Assembly (NCBI RefSeq): GCF_027943255.1
Contig: NC_072896.1
Span: 65,490,501 to 65,554,500, forward strand
From: Anastrepha obliqua
Taxonomy: Eukaryota > Arthropoda > Insecta > Diptera > Tephritidae
Reading direction: 5' to 3'
Length of the DNA stretch: 64,000 bases
The notes beneath the pieces are model-generated. The model was not told the origin of the DNA, made no database searches, and saw only the letters and a list, made by a program, of their open reading frames with translations. The position numbers and the translations under genes were made by a program. How positions within the stretch are numbered: the stretch's first letter is position 1; every line of letters starts with the position of its first letter. This document shows, in pieces, positions 30,401 through 45,400 of the stretch.

Positions 30401-33400
30401 AGACTTGGGATTACTTTATAAATTCAATTCAGCCCCGACTAGCAGTAAGATTGATTTTCTAGGCTTATATTTCGTTTTAGAAAAGCGTTTTATTTAATTT
30501 TTTGCTATTGTAACACTCTTACAGCTAAAAACTAATATACATCCAACATCAAGGCGTATTATCAATTTCCATGGACTTATAAACTACATAAATACGTCAG
30601 AGTTAAGAAATACGAGTATATATTCAAAAGGTGAGGCAAATAGTAAGGCGAGGCGTGATTTTTATTTTATTAAGGCAAGTAAAGCGCTTAGCATGTTGAT
30701 ATCATAGATAAATAAAAAGCATTACACAGGGCATGTTCTTTTTAATTTTTTCGTACATATGTACATAAGTATGTATATGTAGGTCAATAAATAAGTTAAT
30801 AAAAACAATGCCTTTTACAGCTGCCACACACTTTCAAAAGCGAAACAAATTCGGACAGTTCGTACGAGATTTGTGCCTGTTGAAATCTGCATTTTGCCGC
30901 TGAAGTGCCCAAGATGAGTACACACATGTGCGGTGTGCGTGGTGAGCAGTAAAGAAAAAAAAATACTTTTATATGTTTTCCCGTAAATTTGTTCTTCCGC
31001 CTAAAAATGAGACGACTTTTTTTATTGTTTTATTTAATATTTACCCGGGCTGCCAAAGCTTTGAAAATTACCAGTGGATCCCCATGGGAAAATTGGTATA
31101 AAAAGCTTTCAGATCGGGCTAACATTAACTAAGGGAACAATAAATAAATATATGTCTAATTTTTTTGGCATACAGCAAATTAAGAAAAACGTTTACACAA
31201 CCTAGTATACACATATAAATATTTAAATGTGCGTAAAAGCGCAGTTCACCGTTAGAATGTGGCACCTGTTTCTTCTCATTGCAATGCATTGTGTTTGACA
31301 GTGTAACAGACATGATTTTTATTTAAAACAAGTGAGTTATAATAATACACAAATTAGAACAGATGCTGTGATCGCATTTTGTGACATTTATGAGTTTTGT
31401 GAATTTAAACAACAAATTAACGTTTAAGGTGTAAACGAAATAAAAAATGCATTTTGTTGTGCTTGACAATTATAAATACTTATATATAGAGCCTATAAAT
31501 ATATTTATTCATCATTCATGTCAGGAAGATTTTCTTTATAACAAACATAAATTTTACGAAGTTAACCGTTTATACAAAGAACTAAAATGGCGAAGCTGCA
31601 GTTGGATAGACAGATCATAAACATAAGCAAATGAAAAAGCGTCATCGAAAGTGACAGTGCTGAGTACACTGAAATTTAACCTTCTGGTAGTATTATTCTC
31701 TAACCGGAGTTATGTAACTACGATGAAAGGAGCCGCCGATTCGCTTTTGAATATTGTATACTCGCCAAAAAGGTCAACATTTGTTGCTGTCGGCTCGTGA
31801 TGTAAAACCTCTATATCATGGGCCATTTGAGAGGAAATTAAAAGGATGAAATGCACAATTCGCTTAAACAATTGCGTTAGTCAAGTTGCAATCAAGGCCC
31901 TATGATCACTGACAAGGGAAATCACTCTTACGCTGACGCTATCAAGCTAATAATATGCAAGATACCGTATGGCTGATTAGTCTGTTAAGCCGCGCACCCA
32001 TCAGGTAAATTCTACGCGTAAAGAGAGTGCGACTACTTATGGTCTCGAGGTAAGCCTATCTCTACATTGATATATAAGATTCCCTTGGCAGCCGGTTCCA
32101 GAAGGTAAGTAACCAGGATTATATTTCTGCTGCGTTTGCTAAAGACGGCTCCACCCAAAATCAACAGCGGTTAGATGCAACCAGTGCGACGGGTGGTATC
32201 ATCTTAAGACCCGCTACAGCCTTAAAACACATAGGGAGTAGTCCATGCGCGTGTGGCCAGGGGTTGCTCCCACCTGTATGGCTTCCACCTCGCAAAATGT
32301 GTACGCACAACCAACCAGCACTACAAGCAGAACCTCCAAAGCTCGTAGGAGTTTACCCGAGCCACCACAACCCTTGTGCAAGAACTAACCAGGTCCGTGT
32401 GTCAGACCAGAGAAACTCGAAATTTGAGATGAGTCAAATGCAACTCTTGCAATGGCTGGTGCCGCTTTCGGAGGTGATCTGGCCTGCGTACCATCCGAAA
32501 ATGAGCTCGTGACTACGTTGCTCTCTACTATCGAGCCGTTTACCCGCAATCGCCCAGTGTGGCGCGTAATGCACAGCAGGGCCAACTTAGACTGGTCACT
32601 GGTCTTCCACGCTGACGATGTGTTCCAAAGTGGATGCTTATCTCACCAGCCTTTCTCGCTTTTTCACTGCGAGGAATCTCCTACTTTCCCCCACTAAATC
32701 CACGACGACCCTCTTTACCACCTGGACGAAGGAGGTCAAGCTACAGCTAAAGGTGAAATTCGGTGACACACCCATACCGACAGTTAACAACTCCAAAATG
32801 TTTGCGTCGGCTTTGATAATTTACTCTCATATTCAGCGCACATAATCACGATGCCTACTAAGGTCCCAAACTGCAAATCTACTCATCTACATCCCTCTCC
32901 CTCTGCACCCAACCTGTCAAAATAGCACGTTTTCTGAGTTTATCGTTAGATGAGTTCGACGAAGACGATCTGTGACTACATCGCATTGACAGAGTGTAGA
33001 AGGCTGCTACAACAACAACAACAATTTATTTTCTTATCTCCAAAGACTAGCAAACGGTACTGCTATGTAGGAATTGGTTCAGCAAAACTTAATGAACTTA
33101 GAGCGCATTTAGGAAATCATATTTGTACCCGTTCAATTATGCTTATGTAAATTTTATGACTTAGTCTCTAAATGAAAGTAACACTTTTTGATGTTTAAAC
33201 CCGAGACCTAAACACCATAGTTCCAAGACGTCATCTGGTTTCGAAACTTTGGAAAATGCTTCTAAATCGTCATGCTACTAAAATCATTTATAAGCAAAAC
33301 AAATCATACTGGCCCAAGTATATTCCTTTGGGAGCACAGGAAGATTGCGAAGAAAGATTCGGAAGAAATGCCGTCAATTGTTACACCGCAATTTCATTTA

Positions 33401-36400
33401 CATATTACGGCGGCCGCCGTAGCCGAATGGGTTGGTGCGTGATTACATTCGGAATTCACAGAGAGGTCGTTGGTTCGAGTCTCGGTAAAAGCAAAATTAA
33501 TAAAAAAAAACATTTTCCTAATAGCGGTCGCCCCTCGGCAGGCAAAGGCAAACCTCCGAGTGTATTTCTGCCATGAAAAAGCTCCTCATAAAAAATATCT
33601 GCCGTTCGGCGTCGGCTTGAAACTGTAGGCCCCTCCATTTGTGGAACAACATCAAGACGCACACCATAAATAGGAGGATGAGCTCGGCCAAACACCTAAC
33701 AGAAGTGTACGCGCCAAGTATTTATTTTTTTTTTTTTATTATAAGTATGACTTAATCCAATTCAGAAATAAGAATTAAAATCCATACAAACAACTTAAAA
33801 ATAAGTAGATTACGCGAAACTTTATCAAAAGCTTTAAAGAAATCAGTATAGACGCATTTCACCAGAAACTATATCGGAAGAAGACGAAATACAGTATTCA
33901 CTAAAAACAGCAAGATTCGAAACTGTAGATCGGTTAGAAACAAAGCCGAGCTGTTTTGGCGAAATCAGAAATGTTGACTTTAAAAAAATCAAACCATTTT
34001 ATTGGAAATATTATATTTTCAGTATATCGTAGTTCACTTGGCAATATTTTTGAGGTTACAGCTGCTCATTTGATGAAATCAACGAAAGCTTTGGAACGAT
34101 TCAGTTCAAAGATCGCATCCGGTAATCGTATGTCATAGAAGCCGATGCAACCACGTACCGTGGGTGAAAGTGGAAAATGGATTCTCGGTGTTTGTGAAGG
34201 AAGTTTTGATCAAACTCAACGGAATTTGTTCTTTTCATACCCATAAACGGTTAACTTGGTAAATTACTTCATTTGTTTTTTGTTAAGAATGAACGTTTAA
34301 GATAAAATATTAAAACTAAATAAAAAAAATACTTAATACTTCTCAAAGTAAGTCTTTAAATAAACTCAAGCAAGAAATGACACGTAAGTGAGATCATACA
34401 TTTTTGGATTTAAGTTGTGAAGTGAGAATAATTTTCTCGCAGTGTAATTGCTAACTGTGCAGGTACATATAGTATACAAACATAAATATGAAAATTTCTG
34501 TTCTAATTTGTGTGGCAACTACGGATGGCATATTCTGTGCTGGAACTTTAAAGAACATGAACTTTAATGCAAATCAAAAATACAAGTTTCAACCGAAGTT
34601 AATTTTAGAGTACAAGTCGTTTATTTTTAGTAAAGAACAATAATGAAAAGCTGCGCCAAATACGATTTAAAACCCAACAGTTCCACTAACAGAATTTGCC
34701 ATTCAGATAACAACCGTTCTTTATTGCTGTAATGATGCTAGAATTGTGTTTTTAATACATAAAAGCACCCAGTTTTGCAGTTTAGAAAGCATATTGATTC
34801 ATGGCTTAAAATATATTTAATATAAAATAGCAGTTTTTTTAGCGTTTAATGGTTGCATCTGTGTTATTCACATATAAAAATGCGGTAAATTTTTGTCTTA
34901 CCTTGCACTGGCTGACAGCCGGTGAATGGATCACCGGTATATCCCACTTCACAGGTGCAGATGGGCATATGATTGGCCACATTGCAACGCGCATTGAAAC
35001 CACACGAACCCACACATGGATCTTCGCATTTCTGTCGTATACACGCCTTTGTTGACGAACATTCCGGATTAATGGTACATTCTGGTCGACAATTAGGTGG
35101 TTTGCCTAAAAAGCTGACTGCGCAAGAGCATGCGTAGCTATCTCCGACTACCTTACATTCGGAGTTCGGTCCACATGGTGATGGTATGCAGGGATTGGCT
35201 GTTGGTGTTTTCTCAATGACACGTTCTTCTATGTAACAGCGTGTAAACGGATCACCTGTGTAGCCGGCATTACAAGTGCAGATCGGATTGTGGTTTATTA
35301 CTTGACATTTGGCAAATTGGCCGCAAGCGCCAGGACATGGATCTACGCATTTCTTTTGTATGCATGCAGTTTGCAGTGAACATTCAGAACTGACTATGCA
35401 TTCTGGTTTGCAGGCCGGTGGCGAGCCCAACATACCTGGCTGGCAGGCACAGACGGCACCCTGTGCGGTTGCTTGACAAATGCTGTTTGATCCGCATGGA
35501 CTTGGCTGGCATGGATCTTTGGGCGTTGGTTCTCTTTGTATTTCCGGATGGCAATTGATGAATGGATCGCCAGCGTAACCCTTTGGACAACTACATATCG
35601 GAATGTGGTTGCTGACATCGCATTGTGCATTTTGACCACAAGTACCTGGGCACGGATCTACACATTTCTTGTTGAGACAAGTTTTATTCGGTGAACAGTC
35701 TGTGCTGAGTGTACACTCGGGGCGACATCCTACATAGGGATCACCTTGATAATCGCGTATGCACGTACAAATGCCATTGTCGCATTCGGCATTAGCGCCA
35801 CAAGGCTGGATATCACAGGGATCTGTCGATACGGTGGGTGGTGTTTTGACTTCGATTATTTCCACGCATTGCGAAAATGGATCGCCGGTGAAACCGCTGC
35901 GACAAGTACAAACAGCTAGATGATTCTGTATGCGGCACTCAGAATTGATACCGCATGTACCTTCACATGGATTGCGGCATTTCTCAGCTATGCAAGACTT
36001 TTCGGGTGAGCAGTCAGTGTTTACGACGCATTCAGGGCGGCAATTTGGTGGTGCGCCGATATAGTTGGGTAGACATGAGCATGATGGTTGATCACCACTA
36101 GCACGACACTCGGCATACAGCCCACAGGGTGATGGGAAGCATGGGTGTCTTGGCGCCTTGGGTTCATCTTTAGGTGCAGGTGGTGGTGTTGGATAGCAAC
36201 GCGAGAACGGATCACCCGTCATATCTAGTGGACAACTGCATATAGGATTGTGATTGATTACTTCGCACTTTGCGTCTATACCGCAGGTACCGGCACAAGG
36301 ATTAGCACATCTAAAGTTATGACAAGCCTTATTTTGGGGACATTCAGCATTGACGGTGCACTCTGGTTTGCAGTTAGGTGGTGCGCCGATAAACGAGTCT

Positions 36401-39400
36401 AAGCATGAGCATACGGCAAGACCATTTGATTCGCGACATTTGCTGTTCGGTCCACAAGGTGATGGCTGACATGGATTACCTTGTGGTGGGGCCGATGGTG
36501 GCGCAACTTGACGTTGACAATTTGAGAACGGATCTCCGGTGTAGCCTTCATTGCAAACACAATTCGGCACATGATTAACGGCGTAGCATTGTGCATTTGA
36601 GCCGCAAATTCCAGGACAGGGATCTTTACATTTGTTGCGTATGCAAGCCTTGTCCGTTGGACAGTCAGAACTTAGCACACATTCGGGTCGACAACCATCG
36701 TAAGGATTGCCTTGGTAGTCATCTATACATTTACAAGAAGCTGCACCATTACGCTCAATACATTCGGCGTTCGCGCCGCATGGCGACGGCTCGCACGGTT
36801 TGACCGGCTCTTCAATAGCAGGTACACATTGAACAAAGGCATTGCCAGCAAAGCCCGCAGGACATGAGCAGGAAACGGTATGACTTATCACGCGACACTC
36901 AGCATTTGTACCACAAGAACCAGGACAAGGATCATGGCATTTATTATTAATGCATGCTTGACTTGATGGACAATCTGGGTTGATTATACATTCTGGACGG
37001 CAGTTTGGTGGCGAACCGAAGAACTCTGGTAAACACTGGCAAGAAGGTCTGCTGTCAGTAGCTTTACAAATTGAATTGGGCCCGCACACATTGGGCACGC
37101 ATGGATCGCGCGGTATGCCAGGATCACGTTCTTCTGGTGGCTGTGGCGGTGGTATATCAAAACAGCGCTTGAATGGGTCGCCTGTTTTACCTGGAGAACA
37201 ACCGCAAATTGGACTGTGATTAATAACTTCGCAACGAGCGTCAATACCGCAGGCGCCTGCACATGGATCAGTACATTTTTTGTTGACACAAGCATGCAAT
37301 GCCGAGCATTCGCTGGACACTACACATTCAGGTCGACATTGCGGTGGACTTCCGATGTAACCCTCTAGGCATGAGCATACTGCATGACCGTTAATGTCAC
37401 GACATTGGCTGTTTGCGCCACAAGGCGATGGCGAACAAACTGCTTGCTTAGGTAGTTCGATTATATCCTTAAGTCTGCAATTGCTGAACGGATCTCCTTC
37501 ATAGCCCGTGATGCATGAACAAACAGGGATATGGTTGAGTACTTCACAAATGGCATTAATACCACAAGTGCCGGGGCATGGGTCCACACATTTGTTACGC
37601 ATACAAGCCTTGTCGCGTGGGCAATCTGCTGAGAGCGTGCACTCTGGACGACAACTATCGTAAGGATTACCTTGATAGTTGTCTTGGCAGCGACATTCTC
37701 CATTGAAGCAGTCGGCATTCGGTCCACATGGGCTCGGATCGCAGGGATCGTTAGGAATTTTTGGTGTTTCTATAACTGGTGGTATTGGACTGCAACGTAT
37801 GAATGGATCGCCTGTATAACCGTCAATGCAGTTGCAAATTGGTACATGATTGAGTACATGACACTTGGCTTCGAAACCGCAGGAACCAGGGCATGGGTCA
37901 CGGCATTTTTGATTGATGCATGCTTCAGTTGGACCGCATTCTGAGTTGAGAACACATTCAGGGCGGCAGTTTGGTGGTGCACCGATAAAGTCTTGAAGGC
38001 AAGAGCAAGCCGGACTACCGCCGATAATTTGACATTTGGAGTTAGGTCCGCAAGGCGAAGGCACACAAGATGGTGGGCGCTCTGTAGGTTCTACATCGTG
38101 GATAATTGCTACAATAGAGAAACAGAGAAATCATAGTTAAGGAATGCCATTTTAAAATACTCGAACCCTACAGGTACTTACGAATTTTCGAGCACTGTAC
38201 GAATGGATCACCAGTCATACCACGCGGACAAGTACAAATCGGGCTGTGATTCCTTGTGGTACAAATTGCGCGTATACCACAAGTGTGTAAGCATGGATCG
38301 ACACATTTGTTATTAACACACGCGCGTTCCGGAACGCACTCAGAACTGACAACGCACTCGGGTCGGCAGTTTGGAGGCTGATTGATGAAACCGGCTTGAC
38401 AAGAGCATACGGCTTGATCATTTATGCTGCGACAGATACTATTCGGTCCACATGGTGATGGTACGCAAGGGTTTATCGGTGGTGGGGGCGTAACTGGTAT
38501 CTGCTTGCACTGGAAGAACGGATCGCCGGTGTAACCAGGTGGACAGTTGCATGTAGGTACATGATTCTCCACCGAGCAAATGGCGAATTCACCACAAATG
38601 TTGTTGCATGGATCAACGCACTTGAAGCGTACACAGGCCTGTGCTGTAGAACAGTCATCATTAATTTCACATTCACGTCGGCAACCGCGGTCTGTATCAT
38701 AGGGATTGCCTTCGAAACCGTCATGACAATAGCAAGCACCGGCTCCATTACGTTCTCTACATTCGGTATGTGGGCCACAAGGTGAAGGTTCGCATGGTGA
38801 GCTAGGCGGTTGTTTCGGCAGTACTGGTTGTATTAACTCGCAACCCAAAATTGGGTCGCCCTCGTAACCATCCGTACATGAGCAGATCGCGTTATGTTGC
38901 ACAACCTTACAGAAGGCATTGCTGCCGCAAGAGCCGGGACATGGATCGATGCATCGTTCGTTCTGACACGATAAGTTATTGGGACATTCATCACTGTTGG
39001 TACATTCCGGACGGCAGTTGGGAGGACGACCTACATAGTTGGTCTGACAGGAACATGCTGCTTGCCCACCTATCTCACGACACAATGAGTTGGGACCACA
39101 AGGAGAAGGTACGCATGGATTTTGTGGATCTCGAGGTGTTTCTTTTTCTTCAATGCAGGAAGTAAACGGATCACCGGTTAAGCCAGGCGCACATGTACAA
39201 ATCGGATTATGGTTGACCACTTGACAACGAGCATTGTTGCCGCACGCACCACGACATGGATCCGCACACTTCTGATTAATACAAGCGCGATTCTGGGGGC
39301 ACTCCGAGCTGACAACACATTCCGGTTTACAAGATGGTGGCGCACCGACGTAACCATCGACGCAAGAGCAAACAGCATGCCCATTAGACTCGTGACATTC

Positions 39401-42400
39401 GCTGTAAGGGCCACAAGGTGATGGTTGGCATGGATTGATTGGAGTCATAGTCGTAATTTCGATAACAGAACAGGAACGGTGTGGATCACCGGTGTAACCA
39501 TCAAAACACATGCAGTTTGGTGCGTGATTTAAGACACGACATTCTGCATTTATGCCACAGACACCAGGGCATGGATCTTGACATTTATTATTAATGCAAG
39601 CACGCGAACGATCGCAATCTGAATTTTGTACACATTCCGGACGGCAACCACTATATGGATCTCCAAAGTACTCAGGCAAGCATGAACAGGATCCTGCACC
39701 ATTTCGCTCGCGACAAACAGCATTCGCACCACATGGGCTGGGGTTGCAAGGATTGCGTGGTTCTTCCGTTGGCGTCACTGTAAGGGCGAAAAAAAGGAAA
39801 TTATGTGTAAGGACAGTGAGCTGGTAAGAAATGTTGATAATTAGACATTTGAGGCACTTGCGGGCAGGGATGTACAATACATGGAGCAGTTCTCTGTACT
39901 TTATATTGATTATTAAAGAACAAATTGATTTAAACCTGGAAGTGCTCAAATGTCTATAGAAAAAGATTTATAGTATGAAGATATATACTTTTTACAATGG
40001 CACATCCAGAGAAAGGATCTCCAGTATAGCCGATTTCACATTGACACGTGGGATTGTGTTTAATAACTGTACATAGTGTATGTACACCGCATGCGCCGAC
40101 ACAAGGATTCGAACATTTCTGATTGGTACATGCCAAATTAGCTGGACAATCTGAGCTACTTAGGCACTCGGGACGGCAATTGGGTGGTCGTCCCAAGTAG
40201 GTAGGCAAACAGGAACATGCTGGTGAACCGCCAACATCGACACACTTCGAGTTGGGTCCACACGGTGAAGGTATACATGGGTTACCAGGTTTAACTACTA
40301 CAGAAGGCACGTCCACTACATACACAGGCAACAGGAAGATAGTTAAACATACAGGAAGGCAGGCAGGCAGGCAGGCAGTGTTGGATAGGTTGTGTTCACA
40401 GTAGTAATGTTTTCATAGTTTGTTTATAGTAAATTTTATATAGTTGTAAGTAGAGTAGATAGGATTTTACACAGCCACAACATATAAATTTATAAATTTA
40501 TACATATCACATAAAAGTAGAAAAACATAACAAAGAGAAAATATATAGTTATTTATATGAACATGCAGGTATGTATTTAAATATTAGTGTTTAATGGGGA
40601 ACATTGCGACAGAAGAGCGTGCTTTACAATAATCATAAAAAACGACTCAGAAGAGAGTTGGGCATCCATCTCTTCCTACTTCTAACGCCAAGCTACCCTT
40701 TAGATGTTTAAGTACTACACATGCTTACGTTTAATTTTAATACATCTACTGAATGGATCTCCCGTAAAGCCCGGCGGGCAAGAGCACGCTGCATAATGAT
40801 TTATAACCTGGCAACGCGCTTCGCTGCTGCAGGTGCCAGGGCAGGGGTCGACACATTTCTGGTTTTGACATGCAAGATTTTGTGGACAGTCTGAGGAAAC
40901 GATACATTCGGGCTTACAATTTGGTGGTGACCCAATAAAGTTGGTCTGACAGGAGCATACTGCATGGCCGTTTACCTCGCGACATTGACTGTAGGGGCCG
41001 CATGGTGATGGAACGCAAGGATTTGAGTCTTTCGGAGCTGTGCAGTCAACAAAAATAATGGGTTGTATTAGTGAATGTACTCGTATCAAATGAGCAGGGG
41101 GGTTAGTAAGTTTATTTTCATACTTGGCGTTGGCGGGAGCTGAGGTATTTCACGGCAAGCGCTTAACGGGTTACCCGTGTAACCTTGCAGACATTGACAT
41201 GTTGGTGCATGATTGGACACATGACATTCGGCATTCAATCCACATACACCTGGACAGGGATCAGTACATTTGTTATTTACACAAGACTTGTCACGCGGGC
41301 AGTCGGAGTTAGCAATGCATTCGGGACGGCATCCGCTATAGGGATCTCCCAAATATTCTGGCAGGCAAACGCATGAACCAGCGCCATTGCGTTCTCTACA
41401 TTCGGCGTTGGGACCACAGGGCGTAGGGATGCAAGGTGTAAGTCGTTCTTCCGGTATTACAGTTGCTAAACGGTTTACAAACGATCGAAAGTTAGTAAAA
41501 GTTCTTCTTTGTGAGGACGACGATGATAATTGCTTACGTGTTGGAGTGCAGCCGGCGAACGGATCGCCAGTGAAACCAGTTTCACAACTGCACACTGGCG
41601 AGTGATTCACCACATTGCAGAAAGCATTGAAACCGCACGAACCAGGACAGGGATCCTTGCAACGCTCATTTAAACAAGCCAAGTTGGCAGGGCATTCTGA
41701 GTTGAGCGTGCATTCAGGACGGCAGTTTGGTGCACGGCCAACAAAGTTAGGCAAACATGAGCAGACTGGCGTTTCGCCAACAGCGCGACATTGTGAGTTT
41801 GGTCCGCACGGACTTGGAATACAAGGGCTGGATGGTCTTGTTGGTAAACGAGGTTCCTCGCCTAAATGAGGCAAATATTTTGAGTAAATGCTTTAGAAGG
41901 AAGCGAACAGTTTATGGTCTTACGTTCGACGGGCAGACAACGTATGAATGGATCTCCGGAGTAGCCAGGTGGACAAGTGCAAATTGGATTGTGGTTTGTC
42001 ACCTTACAACGCGCTTCATTTCCGCAAGTGCCCGGGCACGGATCTACACAGCGCAAATTTACGCAAGCCTTGTCCTGCGAACACTCCGAGCTAACGGAGC
42101 ATTCAGGACGACAAGACGGCGGTGCACCAATATAATTGGTTATGCATGAGCAGACCGCATGACCGTTCACTTTACGACATTGGCTGTAAGGACCACATGG
42201 TGAAGGGCGGCAAGGCTCAGGTTCGATGTCTGTGGGAATTTAAATGATGACATTTAAGGATTATTTTATATACTTTTAATGAGTGTAGACTATACGTTTT
42301 GGTTGTTCACGACAATATTCCGAAGGGTTACCCGTGTAACCAGATGGGCAGCTGCAACTGGGCGCATGGTTGATAACGTGACACTCAGCGCCGACACCGC

Positions 42401-45400
42401 ACGCGCCTGGACATGGATCGCGGCATTTATTATTCATACAAGCAAGATTCTTCGGACAGTCGGTATTTAGTACACATTCGGGACGGCATTCAGTGTATGG
42501 ATCTCCAGTGTATTCGGGTAAACAGGTACAGGAGCCCACTCCGTTACGTTCTTTGCAAAGAGCATTCGCACCACAGGGGCTGGGATTGCAAGGCATGGGG
42601 ATTTCTGGCGGTACATGAACTAAGGTGGGTAATAAAGCGTTACAGTAAGTGTTCCCATACTCAAAAATTATTATAGCTGGTATATTTCAATAAAGCATTG
42701 CTATTTGAAATCTTACTTTGTGGACTACATTCTGAGAAAGGATCACCCGTATAACCGTCCAAGCAGCGGCATATTGGTCTATGATTATTTACAATACATG
42801 TTGTGTATGAGCCACATGAGCCCTGGCAAGGATCTTGACAATGTTGATTGATGCAAGCCATATTACCGCTACATTCCGAATTCGATGTGCATTCGGGTCG
42901 GCAACTCGGTGCTCTGCCGATGTAGTTAGGCAGACACGAGCACACAGCTTGACCGTTTGCGTCCGAAACGCGACACTGTGAATTCGGGCCGCACGGCGAT
43001 GGGATACATGGGTTTATGGGATCTCTTATGATAGGTCGTTCTACATATATCGTATATACATATATACAGGGCATAATAAGCAACATGCAACCAGAAGAAA
43101 AATGTCCACAAATACGAAGAAATATAAGCAAAAGAAAAAGAAAAATTTGAATAAGTAATGATGGCATGACATGGGTATGAATGACAAGAGAGCGCACGAC
43201 GCGGTGTGAAGTTCTAAATTTTTGCAATATTTGATAAGTTGATAAAACTTCAGAGCGTGTTGAGCGCCCGGTTATAGTGAGCGAAAAGCGCAATGTTCTT
43301 ACTCTCTTCGTAGACGCAGCGTACAAATGGATCGCCGGTGTAACCAGGTGTACATGAACAAATCGGATTGTGATGGACGACACGGCAGAGGGCATTGTTT
43401 CCGCAAGTGCCCGGGCAGGGATCTTTACAACGTTCGTTGATGCAGCTCTTGTCTTGCGCACAGTCAGAGCTGCTCATGCATTCTGGACGACAGTTGGGTG
43501 GTGCACCCAAGTAGTTCGGTAAGCATGAGCACACTGCATGGCCATTGACAGGTCGACAATTGCTATACAGCCCACAAGGGGATGGCTGGCAAGGGTTGAT
43601 AGACACCGGAGGTTCATCTACGAGGGCAACGCATTCAAAAAGAAAAATAAATTGTGTGTCGTCAGTATGAGTGATTACTCCTTTTCGCAGACTAATTGAG
43701 ATCTTACATTGTGGGGGTGGCTCAGGTATGGTTGAGCAACCAATGATGGGATTTCCGGTGAAGCCGTTAAAGCATTCACAGTTCGGCATGTGATTTAAGG
43801 TGGCGCATTCGGCGTTACGGCCACACATACCCGGACATGGATCAACACATTTGTTGTTGACGCAGGCGCGCACTTTCGGGCAATCCGAATTGATAACGCA
43901 CTCCGGACGACACTCAACATATGGGTCGCCAAAGTAATCGGGTATGCATTTGCATGAAGCCGCACGATCGCGCTCTTCGCAAATGGCATTCACCCCACAT
44001 GGACTTGGACGGCAGGGTTGGATTGGTTCATCGGGTACTGCAAGTGGGAATATAAAGGCGTTAATAATTCTCTTTCCGCCTAAGGGATGTGTAAGTGATT
44101 TTGACATACGTTGTATAATTTTGTAGCAACCAGAGAACGGATCGCCGGTGTAGCCCGATACACACATGCAAATAGGTGCATGCGCACTGACTTGACAGAT
44201 TGCATTGTTGCCACACGATCCTATGCAAGGATTTGCGCAACGCGCGTTCATGCAAGACAGTTGCGATGGACACTCAGAGTTGATTGTGCATTCCGGACGG
44301 CAGTTTGGTGGTCGGCCAATGTAGTTTGCAATACATGAGCAGACTGCGCCAGAGCTTGATGCACGGCATTGTGAATTTGGACCACAGGGGCTGGGCACAC
44401 AAGGATTTTGAGGTGGTATGCGTGGTGTATCAAGTGGTTCTAAAAGCAAGGGGAAGCAAGTTAGTTTTGACGTGTCTTCTTGGTGGTGGTGTGTGGGAAA
44501 CATACTTCTTTCGGGCACACATTGTTGGAATGGATCGCCAGTGTATCCATTTGCACAGCTACAAATTGGTGAATGGTTGATAACGCGACAATGTGCATTC
44601 TGGCCACATGTACCTGGACACGGATCCTGACAACGCATATTCATACAAGCCTTGTTCGAAGGACATTCGGAACTCAACATGCACTCCGGTTTGCAATTCG
44701 GTGGGTTGCCCAAATAATTGGGGAGGCAAGAGCAAACGGCGCGATTGCTTACAACACGACAAGTGCTATATAAACCACATGGTGATGGACGACAAGGATC
44801 ACGCGGTATAGGCAAATACATATCTAAGTGACAGTGAGGGAGACAAATATAGGCAATTTGGTTAGGAGTTGCGTTTAATGATGGGCTTGAGTGAGACATA
44901 CTTGATGGTTTTTCGTGGCAGTTACGCATTGGATTGCCTGTGAAGCCGGGATTGCAAAGACAGAGCGGCACATGATTATTAACGCGACACTCAGCATTAA
45001 TGCCGCACAGACCTACACATGGGTCGACACATTTCATATTCACGCAGGATTTTGTGTGCATGCAATCACTATTCTGTACACATTCAGGGCGACAATTTAC
45101 GTAAGGATCACCAAAGTAATTTTTAATGCAGGTACATGAACCAGCACCATTGCGATTTCGGCAAACGGCATTCGAGCCGCAAGGCGATGGATTGCATGGA
45201 TCGGCGGGAATATCAGGAATTACAACTACAACCGAATAGAAAATAGATGGAGATAGCATAGTGATGAGTTTTGGTAGAGTGAGAGAGACTTCCAAAAATA
45301 CAACAGTATAATTATTTATGTATGTAATAAAAATAAAATGTATATCTGCATATGTATGTCTGGTGGCGTTAAACCTTGACGCCGAAATAGTAGAATTGAC

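Larger units (their letters stand above)
29283..34901 (-). other. 5.6 kb intron between w26 and w27
   Basis: The largest intron wholly in the window. From 29283 to about 31630 it is AT-rich with nothing recognised except a 14 bp direct repeat (29480-29493, 29500-29513). From about 31640 to 32620 base composition is more balanced but I cannot assign it. The stretch 32600-33960 holds two LINE fragments and a SINE, listed separately. From 33960 to 34901 I see nothing I can name. No nested gene is supported. Confidence 0.75.

Noticed and set aside
33420..33482. A tRNA gene
   Set aside because: A- and B-box motifs are present, but there is no cloverleaf with a closing acceptor stem, and the sequence continues into a SINE body with a T-rich tail.
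33256..33576. 106-codon plus-strand ORF
   Set aside because: Its second half is the SINE head, and the first half has no recognisable domain. It is a chance ORF.
29283..34901. Independent gene nested in the large intron
   Set aside because: Only broken LINE fragments and a SINE give recognisable coding or promoter signals. No intact ORF with a known domain was found on either strand.
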